Made by a program: the position numbers and the translations under genes. Shown here one piece after another: positions 7,442 through 13,652 of a DNA stretch of 13,836 nt. The notes under the pieces are model-generated. The model did no database searches and had not been told where the DNA came from. It saw only the letters and a program-made list of their open reading frames with translations. Position 1 is the first letter of the stretch; the number at the start of each line of letters is the position of its first letter. The stretch comes from Ferroplasmaceae archaeon UBA567 (GTDB taxonomy: Archaea; Thermoplasmatota; Thermoplasmata; Thermoplasmatales; Thermoplasmataceae), in the NCBI GenBank assembly GCA_002505185.1, contig DAUP01000042.1:299-14134 (forward strand). The letters are read 5' to 3'.

Positions 7442-9473
7442 GATTCCGTCAAATGTATACAATTTCAGGTCATATATATACAATATGCCAGTGGAAAAAT
7501 TTGTAATGGTACTTGCAGGGATTTCACTAACTGCTATACTTTTCACATTTAGCCTAGTTGCATCTCTGGCCGCAGTTTCTCTTTACTTTGCCTTTATGGG
7601 ATACATAGGATTCAATTTCTCTAACATAAGAAAATTGAGGAAGCTGTATTTTCATGGAAAAGGCCTGTCAAATATAAGATTTATTAATAATGGCCTGCTT
7701 TTTGGGATTTACGGGAAAGAGATATTTTCTGCAGTTGAGATAGACAACAGAGAACTCTATACTGACAGCAGCAAATCGAACCAGATAAGAAATATAAGGA
7801 ATATGATAAATAATTTGACATGCAGTGCAAATATAATAAGCCGGTCTGAAATTTGCAATGGAGCGAATTATTACAGGACATATATTATACTGAAAACATA
7901 CGGAACAAGTATTGACAGTGCCATGGATTCATTGAACAGCAACATATCCATAATACTTTCAAACCCCGGATTTCATACCAGAGCCATAGGGGATGAGGAA
8001 ACAATGAATTCTTTCTTTCCAAAAGATGTAACTCCCTATTCCCGATATGTGTCAACGGATGGACTGTTCCGTTCCTATCTTGACCTCCTGGATACCGATT
8101 ACTCCCAGGATTTCCTTTATCAAACGGCAATTGAAAAGTTGGGTTTTATGGTTGAAATAAACATGGAGATAAATACCGTTAAAAACAGTGATGTTCTGGT
8201 CAAAAGGCTCCTTTCAGCAAGAAAAGCAGAGCTGGTTTATACAAAATCAGGGCATTATGCCTCACTCATCAAGAAACAGATATCATCTCTGGAATATATG
8301 GCAAATCAGGAAAAACTCTATAATGTATCAATGAGGTTCGCAGTTGTATCTAAACATCCGGCCGTACTGCGTTCAAATACTGAGTCATTCGTGAAAACTA
8401 TGGAATCCATAGGGTTCAAGTTGAAGGATTTTCATTTTTTCAATAAACATACATTTAATCCTCTAAACATGGGTAAGCAGGGGATAAAATATATGATGGA
8501 TTCTGCATCCATATCAGAAATTTTTCCATGTTCATTCACACCGGTGCCATCAGGAAACCAAAAACCTCTGGCAGTCAATGCTATCACAGGTAAAGCCCTT
8601 TATTTTAAACCTTTCAGTGGGAATTCATATAACATTGCAATAACAGGTGAAACGGGATCTGGAAAATCCTATTTTACAAAAAGGTTACTGAACAAAATGA
8701 GCACTGCGAAAATATACATAATAGACCCTCTGAGTGAATACAACTCGGATGTAATTGTTGACCTTTCTCTGGGTGAGTATATAGATTTTTCAATAGAAAC
8801 TCCTGAAATGTTCAGTACGGTATCTGGAGCCCTTGAAAAAATAACAGGCATACCTGGAAAAAAAATAACCGCTACATTAATGAAACTGGGAGAAAAATCC
8901 GGAGCAATAAAATTTAGCAAGGTAATTTCTGAACTTGACACATTATACTGCAGGGATGTGGCAATATCAGGAAATATTTGGCATATGCCCCTTACAACCC
9001 CTGTAAGGCTTCATGGGAAATCTGCAGTATTCAGGTTTGATCACAAAAATGAATCCTTGAGGGATGCCTTCTTCAGTCTGGTGTTTACCCAGATAATTTC
9101 AATTGTTGAAAGGGAGAAGAAAGAGAAGGTTGTTGTGATAGATGAAAGCCACCTGTTCCTCAGGAATTCTAAAGATGCAGAGATAATAGACATGCTTGCA
9201 AGGAACTCGCGGCATTTCAAAACTTCACTTATAACAGTAACCCAGAATATAGAAGATTACTACATGAATAGCTATTCTGAATCGGTACTCATGAATTCTA
9301 TCAATTACTTTATATTCAGGCAGCATGGGAAAATTAAAGAGAGACTTTTTCTGGGATACGAAATTGACCCCACAGCTCTGGCTGGCGGAAACTCTTCTGA
9401 TTATTCCGAATGTTTCTATGCCACTGGAACACTTATAAGAAAATTAAAAATTTATGGGAATAGTGAAAAATAA
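7419..9473 (+). CDS. Membrane-anchored VirB4/TraC/CedB-like ATPase (with VirB3-like N-terminus)
   Basis: A 684-aa AAA+/HerA-FtsK superfamily ATPase. It opens with two adjacent hydrophobic helices (about 28-45 and 47-66), like VirB3 or a VirB3-VirB4 fusion; a variable VirB4-type N-terminal domain follows (70-370). The motor has FPCSFTP (369-375), Walker A GETGSGKS (410-417), IIDPLSEY (434-441), Walker B VVVIDE (571-576), and VTQN (607-610), the conserved Gln motif of VirB4/HerA proteins. VirB4 ATPases power pilus assembly and substrate transfer; CedB powers DNA import in Sulfolobales. The start is uncertain: the ATG at 7419 overlaps the previous gene by 23 bp, but an ATG at 7485 (Met23) would give a natural short N-terminus just before the first helix; neither has a clear Shine-Dalgarno. 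It closes the three-gene operon. The ATPase family is secure; VirB4 versus HerA-like placement rests on the TM pair and context. Confidence 0.82.
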   Translation: MKLVVCIRIPSNVYNFRSYIYNMPVEKFVMVLAGISLTAILFTFSLVASLAAVSLYFAFMGYIGFNFSNIRKLRKLYFHGKGLSNIRFINNGLLFGIYGKEIFSAVEIDNRELYTDSSKSNQIRNIRNMINNLTCSANIISRSEICNGANYYRTYIILKTYGTSIDSAMDSLNSNISIILSNPGFHTRAIGDEETMNSFFPKDVTPYSRYVSTDGLFRSYLDLLDTDYSQDFLYQTAIEKLGFMVEINMEINTVKNSDVLVKRLLSARKAELVYTKSGHYASLIKKQISSLEYMANQEKLYNVSMRFAVVSKHPAVLRSNTESFVKTMESIGFKLKDFHFFNKHTFNPLNMGKQGIKYMMDSASISEIFPCSFTPVPSGNQKPLAVNAITGKALYFKPFSGNSYNIAITGETGSGKSYFTKRLLNKMSTAKIYIIDPLSEYNSDVIVDLSLGEYIDFSIETPEMFSTVSGALEKITGIPGKKITATLMKLGEKSGAIKFSKVISELDTLYCRDVAISGNIWHMPLTTPVRLHGKSAVFRFDHKNESLRDAFFSLVFTQIISIVEREKKEKVVVIDESHLFLRNSKDAEIIDMLARNSRHFKTSLITVTQNIEDYYMNSYSESVLMNSINYFIFRQHGKIKERLFLGYEIDPTALAGGNSSDYSECFYATGTLIRKLKIYGNSEK

Positions 9474-9493
9474 CTGATTTACGGTTAACAATT

Positions 9494-10168
9494 CTATACT
9501 TTGAAGGTTTTTTCTATTCCTGGAATTGTTACCACTATGCCTAATTTTTCGGCCTTTTCCTGGAATTCCACTGGGTCAGCCTTAATAGGTGGGAATGTAT
9601 TGTAATGCATTGGAATGGCATTTTTTACCTTAAGAAGCTTAAGTGCTTCCACTGCCCCATCAACATCCATAGTATAATGCCCTCCTATAGGCACCATGGC
9701 AATGTCCGGGTGGTACACACTTCCTATCAGTTCCATATCCTTGAAAAAGGTGGTATCGCCGGCGTGATATATTTTTACATCTTTATTGTTTATAATATAC
9801 CCCATTGCCTCACCTGCATATAAACCGTTATAACTTGAGGAATGTATTGCAGGAACAGCTGTTGCCCTTACGCCCTTATACTCAATTGTTCCTCCTGGGT
9901 TGATATCTATGGTCTCAACCTGCTCCTTTTTGATAATTTCGGAAAGTTCGAAGGAACAAACAATAGGGGATTGATTTTTCTTTGCTATTTTAACGGCATC
10001 CCCTGCATGGTCAAAATGCCCGTGCGTTACCAGTATAAGATCGGCTTTCACGTCTTCGGCATCTGCCTTCGCCTGTGGATTTCCGCTGAAAAATGGGTCA
10101 ACAAGTATACTAATGCCATTCGTTATTGAAAATCCTGCATGTCCATGCCAAGTTATTTCAGTTTTCAT
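9494..10168 (-). CDS. UPF0173 metal-dependent hydrolase (metallo-beta-lactamase fold)
   Basis: A 224-aa single-domain metallo-beta-lactamase-fold protein of the UPF0173 (UlaG-related) group. Metal ligands are visible: WHGHAGF (7-13), HGHFDHAGD (49-57), YHAGDT (134-139), IGGHYTMD (161-168) and PMHYNT (186-191). The family binds two divalent metals and hydrolyses ester or phosphoester bonds, but its physiological substrate is not established. Length is typical and no key ligand is missing. The ATG at 10168 has a TATA element 26 nt upstream and no Shine-Dalgarno, so it is probably leaderless. It converges with the VirB4-like gene with a 20-bp gap, and lies downstream of the glycosyltransferase gene with its own promoter. 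Confidence 0.9.
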   Translation of the reverse strand: MKTEITWHGHAGFSITNGISILVDPFFSGNPQAKADAEDVKADLILVTHGHFDHAGDAVKIAKKNQSPIVCSFELSEIIKKEQVETIDINPGGTIEYKGVRATAVPAIHSSSYNGLYAGEAMGYIINNKDVKIYHAGDTTFFKDMELIGSVYHPDIAMVPIGGHYTMDVDGAVEALKLLKVKNAIPMHYNTFPPIKADPVEFQEKAEKLGIVVTIPGIEKTFKV

Positions 10169-10189
10169 AAATATTTAATTCCCATATCC

Positions 10190-10198
10190 TATAAAATT
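10190..10198 (-). promoter_or_regulatory. TATA box of the UPF0173 gene
   Basis: The minus strand reads AATTTTATA, centred 26 nt upstream of the ATG at 10168. It lies within the 78-bp spacer behind the glycosyltransferase gene, giving independent expression. Confidence 0.55.
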
Positions 10199-10246
10199 TT
10201 TATTTTTTTCACATCCTTTTATCATGTTTTTATGAATATATAAAAA

Positions 10247-11347
10247 TCATTTCCCAGAGTATACCTTTTCCATTTCCTCATAAAATTTTCTAAGGATAAT
10301 GTCCCACCCATATTTCCCGGATATATAATCATGTATGGCGATTTTATTCTCATATTTGCCTGTATATTCTATTTTTTCTCCTATCTTCTCCAGTGATTTC
10401 AGTATTCCTGCTTCTGTATTATCCATATATTCCAGAAAATTCATTTTTTCTATGCCATCAAAACGTGGTTTCAGGGATTCAGAGGCCACAACATAGAGAC
10501 CTGATGACACTGCTTCGAGGACAACGTTACCGAAGTTTTCCAGTATCGATGGAAAAATAAAGGCATCTGAATTTCTGTATATCTCCCCTAATCTATCATC
10601 ATCAGGATTTTTTATATAATTAACATTTTTGATTCGGGATGAAAAAAGTGATTCAAGTTCACCTGAACCTACTACTGTTAGCTCCATATTTAAGTTATGA
10701 TTCCTGAATATATTGACAATTTTGTCTATTCCCTTGGATTTTTCCAGCCTTCCCACGAAAAGTAGCCTAATTGTATTATGTTTCCTTTCTGCGGGATAGA
10801 ATCTGGAAGAATCGACACCGTTTGGTACACAAAAATATTTACTGAATGGTATGTGCTCACTGTTATAGCAGTTTATGAGGTGTATTGCTTTGATTTTTCT
10901 GAACATTAGATTATTTTTTATTAAGGCAGATATGGCATTATTGAGTATTTTTACTCCTGTATAGTTTGAAGGTATATTCCCGTGTTCACTCCATACGAAA
11001 AATGAATTATGTTTAAACAGATAATAGTAATCATCATTTGTCAGATAAATTATATTGGAATTCTTTTCAATGTTTCTGATAATTGTCAAATTCATTATTC
11101 TGTCAAATTTGAGAATAATAGGTGCCATTAATCTTATGACAAAATTTATTTTGCCCGAAGTGCCTATTATCAATTTAGAGTAAACTGATCTGATTCCATA
11201 AAGATTCTCTGTGCCATGTGCGGGTATACCCTGAAGCACTATTTTTCTAAAATTCTGTGTTTTGAAGGAATTGTAACGTGAAATTGTTTTTTCTATGCCT
11301 CCATTATAATGAATGCTGGAGGGTATGACGAATGCAATGGTAATCAT
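10247..11347 (-). CDS. GT4-family glycosyltransferase (GT-B fold)
   Basis: A 366-aa retaining glycosyltransferase with two Rossmann-like halves. The N-terminal half shows the acceptor-side loop HYNGGIEKTI (13-22). The donor-binding half begins around PNGVD (175-179), then LLFVGRLEKSKGID (195-208), VVGSGEL (225-231) and the donor-sugar EX7E motif E270-x7-E278 in LENFGNVVLE. Such enzymes move a sugar from a nucleotide-sugar to lipids, proteins or glycans; acceptor and donor are unknown, surface glycolipid or glycoprotein synthesis being the usual role. No membrane anchor is evident. It stands alone, not in a glycan cluster, and its DNA is noticeably more AT-rich than neighbouring genes by eye, so recent acquisition is possible. 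The start at 11347 is supported by a TATA box 26 nt upstream and no Shine-Dalgarno (leaderless). Confidence 0.88.
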   Translation of the reverse strand: MITIAFVIPSSIHYNGGIEKTISRYNSFKTQNFRKIVLQGIPAHGTENLYGIRSVYSKLIIGTSGKINFVIRLMAPIILKFDRIMNLTIIRNIEKNSNIIYLTNDDYYYLFKHNSFFVWSEHGNIPSNYTGVKILNNAISALIKNNLMFRKIKAIHLINCYNSEHIPFSKYFCVPNGVDSSRFYPAERKHNTIRLLFVGRLEKSKGIDKIVNIFRNHNLNMELTVVGSGELESLFSSRIKNVNYIKNPDDDRLGEIYRNSDAFIFPSILENFGNVVLEAVSSGLYVVASESLKPRFDGIEKMNFLEYMDNTEAGILKSLEKIGEKIEYTGKYENKIAIHDYISGKYGWDIILRKFYEEMEKVYSGK

Positions 11348-11368
11348 TGGTTTTGATATGCAATTTAA

Positions 11369-11376
11369 TATAAAAA
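11369..11376 (-). promoter_or_regulatory. TATA box of the glycosyltransferase gene
   Basis: The minus strand reads TTTTTATA, centred about 26 nt upstream of the ATG at 11347. It shares the 151-bp divergent spacer with the DUF211 promoter. Confidence 0.55.
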
Positions 11377-11430
11377 TATATGCAGGTTATTCACAGAAAT
11401 AATCAAATTGCAAAAGGTTAATAAATCATC

Positions 11431-11440
11431 ATTTAATATT
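11431..11440 (+). promoter_or_regulatory. TATA box of the DUF211-VIT operon
   Basis: ATTTAATATT is centred about 24-26 nt upstream of position 11459-11461 and about 63 nt upstream of the DUF211 ATG. Transcription starting here would leave a leader of about 40 nt carrying a GAGGT Shine-Dalgarno (11483-11487), unlike the leaderless genes elsewhere in the window. Confidence 0.45.
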
Positions 11441-11458
11441 TGATGTAAATAGAGAAGA

Positions 11459-11491
11459 ATGAAGCCGATGGCTGTATGCTTCGAGGTTTGA
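11459..11491 (+). other. Possible 10-codon upstream reading frame in the DUF211 leader
   Basis: An ATG near the predicted transcription start opens a ten-codon frame reading MKPMAVCFEV and ending in TGA 7 nt before the DUF211 ATG. Its codons cover the GAGGT ribosome binding site of the next gene, so translating it could affect initiation there. It may be chance; there is no family to compare. Confidence 0.25.
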
Positions 11492-11498
11492 AATACTT

Positions 11499-11765
11499 AT
11501 GAATCTGAGGAGAATTTTACTGGATGTTGACAAGGGATTGAATAGACCAACTTTGACAGAACTTGCCGGTTCCATTGAAGATGTGCCGGGAGTGGATGCA
11601 GTTAAAATAACTGTTACCGAGATGGATATGGAAACAATGGGAACAAGTATTACTGTTGAGGGAATAAACATAAATTATAATTATCTTATAAAGGTAATAG
11701 AGGATATGGGTTGCGCAATACATTCCATTGATGAAGTCATTACAGGAAAACACGTCATAAAATGA
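11499..11765 (+). CDS. DUF211 family protein
   Basis: A small 88-aa soluble archaeal protein of the DUF211 family, a ferredoxin-like alpha/beta fold that oligomerises; its function is unknown. The family pattern is clear: RRILLDVDKGLNRP at 4-17, a GVDAVKITVTEMDMET segment at 31-46, TVEGINI, and the C-terminal IHSIDEVITGK (74-84). The start at 11499 is set by the conserved RRxxLDV close to the N-terminus and by GAGGT 11 nt upstream. Its stop codon overlaps the ATG of the VIT-like membrane protein (ATGA at 11762-11765), a tight coupling that suggests the two work together, perhaps with DUF211 as a cytoplasmic regulatory or metal-sensing partner; that role is inference. Confidence 0.88.
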   Translation: MNLRRILLDVDKGLNRPTLTELAGSIEDVPGVDAVKITVTEMDMETMGTSITVEGININYNYLIKVIEDMGCAIHSIDEVITGKHVIK

Positions 11766-12286
11766 ATAAAAAATACATATTTCCCGTAAGCATAGGCCTT
11801 TCTGATGGTATTATAACAGCATTAATACTTGCGTCCGGGGGAATTATAGGAAAAAGTACTATAGATTTATTTGAGGCTTTCAAGATTTCATTCGGATCCG
11901 CGTTTGCCGGGGCTTTCAGCTACTTCATAGCTCAGTACGCCGGTCTGAACGAAGAACTGCACAGGACAGCACTGCAATTGAACCTTAAATCTACAAATTA
12001 TCTACTGAAGGGGCATCTGGGCATAGAAATATTTGTCGAATCCCTGCTGGGTGCCTTTATAGCAGCCTTTTTCGGTTTTCTGGGTGCACTGATTCCACTG
12101 TCTTCATCGCTGATTATTAAAAACAATATTGAACTTCCACTATTCCTTTCATATGCCTCTCTTGCTGTTCTAGGATTATTCATTAGCAAAACTACTGCCG
12201 GCAGGGCCAGATTCTGGATATTAGTTATGGTTACAGTTGGGATAATAGTAACCATAGCCGGATACGAGTTGAAATTAATAGTATAA
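11762..12286 (+). CDS. VIT1/CCC1-like membrane protein lacking the metal-binding helical domain
   Basis: A 174-aa protein with about five transmembrane helices (near 8-28, 39-60, 88-118, 124-142, 152-171). IGLSDGIITALILASGG at 11-27 matches the first helix of VIT1/CCC1 iron/manganese transporters (GLSDG, Asp15 lining the pore), and GSAFAGAFSYFIAQYA (45-60) matches their second helix, though the usual conserved Met of that helix is replaced by an aromatic residue. The segment between helices 2 and 3 (61-87) is only about 27 residues, so the glutamate-rich cytosolic metal-binding domain of plant VIT1 is absent. In the family these proteins move Fe2+ or Mn2+ across membranes. It is translationally coupled to DUF211 by a 4-bp overlap. 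Fold assignment good; substrate uncertain. Confidence 0.72.
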   Translation: MNKKYIFPVSIGLSDGIITALILASGGIIGKSTIDLFEAFKISFGSAFAGAFSYFIAQYAGLNEELHRTALQLNLKSTNYLLKGHLGIEIFVESLLGAFIAAFFGFLGALIPLSSSLIIKNNIELPLFLSYASLAVLGLFISKTTAGRARFWILVMVTVGIIVTIAGYELKLIV

Positions 12287-12321
12287 AACTTATCAAACAT
12301 AAAATTTCCATCGGGCAAAGC

Positions 12322-12333
12322 TTAAATATTTAT
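12322..12333 (+). promoter_or_regulatory. TATA box ahead of the TPP riboswitch
   Basis: TTAAATATTTAT is centred about 26 nt upstream of 12353, so the mRNA would begin at the 5' strand of riboswitch helix P1 with essentially no extra leader. Confidence 0.55.
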
Positions 12334-12353
12334 CTTAAATTTAGTTAATTAAT

Positions 12354-12431
12354 ATTCTGGGGGAGCTTTTTGGCTGAGAGGATAGGGATCGACCCCATGA
12401 ACCTGATCCGGTTAATACCGGCGGAGGGAAT
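12354..12431 (+). ncRNA. TPP (THI-box) riboswitch controlling translation
   Basis: All conserved blocks of the thiamine pyrophosphate riboswitch are present in order. P1 is ATTCT (12354-12358) with GGAAT (12427-12431). P2 is GGGG(G) (12359-12363) with ACCCC (12392-12396). P3 is a very short AGC/GCT stem leading into CTGAGAG (12374-12380), which binds the pyrimidine of TPP. P3a is GAT-AGGG-ATC (12381-12390). ACCTGAT (12401-12407) follows, then P5 CCGG-TTAATA-CCGG (12408-12421) and the closing GCGGAGGGAA. The Shine-Dalgarno GGAGGG (12423-12428) lies inside the 3' strand, 6 nt before the permease ATG. TPP binding should therefore hide the ribosome site and switch translation off. The aptamer class is established; the regulatory mechanism is inferred from this overlap. 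Confidence 0.95.
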
Positions 12432-12434
12432 GAA

Positions 12435-13652
12435 ATGGAATACGATAATGTAGAATACAGTAAAATATCAGAAAAAATCAGCAAGACACCATGGAACAGG
12501 GAACACTGGATTATTTTTATAGCTATATCAACTTCCTTTTTTATGTGGGGCATAACCCTGGCAATTGCACCACTGATTACAACATGGTATTTTGTTCCAC
12601 AATTTTCATATTATTATATTATAGGGGCAGCGCCAGCTGGGCTTTTATTAGGCAATATGACGATGGGCTATATATCAGATCGCCTTGGAAGAAAGAATAT
12701 TTTTCTACTGACAATAGGTATAACTGTTCTGGGGCTTCTGGGTATAGGAATATCATACAATTACATCTATCTGATAATATTTGTATTTATTGCCGAATTT
12801 GGCCTTGGTGGCGATGAGACACTTTCACTGGCAATCATGGTTGAATATCTGCCACTTAAAAATAGAGGATTTGCCATCATTGAATCGTCAAATATGGCTA
12901 ATATAGGCATTACTCTGATAGCGGGGTTATTCCTTGTTTTTACCTCATCGGTTATAATTCAAAAAATGTGGCTTATTACCATTGCAATATTATCAGGGAT
13001 AATCTCTATAATAGCACGATACCACATGGAAGAAAGTGGGTTATGGATACTGGGAACAAAAATAGGAACAAATAATAAAATTACAGCAGGTAATGCCATA
13101 AAATTTCTGGCACTTTCATTCATGGGAATCGCCATAATAGTTGGATTTGCATTTTCAGATCTTGTTCTCGGTCCTTTCCATTTTCCCCAGTATACAGGAG
13201 TTATAATTTTCTTTTCCGTTCTGGCTGAATCAGTTTTTGGTGTTCTGGGTGGATATTATATGGGTAAAAGTAGTAGAAAAACTCTGGCAATGGTCGGATT
13301 CACTGGAATGCTGGCATCATGGGTAATCGCCGTTATATTCCTGAACATAATCATATCAAATTTATTTTACCTTTTAGCTATACTTTCTATTAGTTCAATA
13401 TTCGGGGAAATAGCATGGGGGTCTAGAGAATTACTGGAACCAGAAAATTTTATAAGCAAGTATAGAGGTAGAGGAATAGGATCAGTGAGATCCGTTGGAT
13501 ATGCACTTTATATTGTTATTATTTTCATTCTTATAAATGCCGGCATAGAAACATATGCTTTTTTTATTCTTATTGTTTATCTGGCAGGATTCGTGGGGTC
13601 CTCACTCTATATGCTATATGGCAGGGAAACTAAGTCTATGAAGATCCGTTGA
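12435..13652 (+). CDS. Riboswitch-controlled MFS permease, predicted thiamine (or precursor) importer
   Basis: A 405-aa major facilitator with about twelve hydrophobic helices and a roughly 25-residue cytoplasmic N-terminus. The helix 2-3 loop GYISDRLGRKNIF is the classic MFS motif A, and EYLPLKNRGFAI follows helix 4, resembling the sugar/metabolite-porter E-x6-R-G pattern. It is preceded directly by a TPP riboswitch with the Shine-Dalgarno inside the aptamer, so it should be made only when TPP is scarce; this marks it as an importer of thiamine or of a precursor. Comparative genomics has previously proposed THI-box-linked MFS thiamine transporters in Thermoplasma species. The start at 12435 has GGAGGG 6 nt upstream. 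Its 3' end overlaps the convergent uracil-DNA glycosylase gene by 17 bp. MFS family certain; substrate inferred from the riboswitch only. Confidence 0.88.
   Translation: MEYDNVEYSKISEKISKTPWNREHWIIFIAISTSFFMWGITLAIAPLITTWYFVPQFSYYYIIGAAPAGLLLGNMTMGYISDRLGRKNIFLLTIGITVLGLLGIGISYNYIYLIIFVFIAEFGLGGDETLSLAIMVEYLPLKNRGFAIIESSNMANIGITLIAGLFLVFTSSVIIQKMWLITIAILSGIISIIARYHMEESGLWILGTKIGTNNKITAGNAIKFLALSFMGIAIIVGFAFSDLVLGPFHFPQYTGVIIFFSVLAESVFGVLGGYYMGKSSRKTLAMVGFTGMLASWVIAVIFLNIIISNLFYLLAILSISSIFGEIAWGSRELLEPENFISKYRGRGIGSVRSVGYALYIVIIFILINAGIETYAFFILIVYLAGFVGSSLYMLYGRETKSMKIR

Noticed and set aside
8669..8941. 90-codon frame on the minus strand
   Set aside because: It mirrors the Walker A region of the VirB4-like ATPase and has no start signals.
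7419..9473. HerA of the HerA-NurA end-resection pathway
   Set aside because: The protein has two N-terminal membrane helices and is operonic with membrane proteins; no NurA, Mre11 or Rad50 gene is nearby.
11429..11753. Minus-strand frames opposite DUF211
   Set aside because: DUF211 matches its family over its whole length; the opposite frames are by-products.
12430..12453. Seven-codon frame (MKWNTIM) starting inside the riboswitch
   Set aside because: The ATG is only 1 nt from the Shine-Dalgarno, too close for efficient initiation, and the permease ATG at 12435 has ideal spacing.
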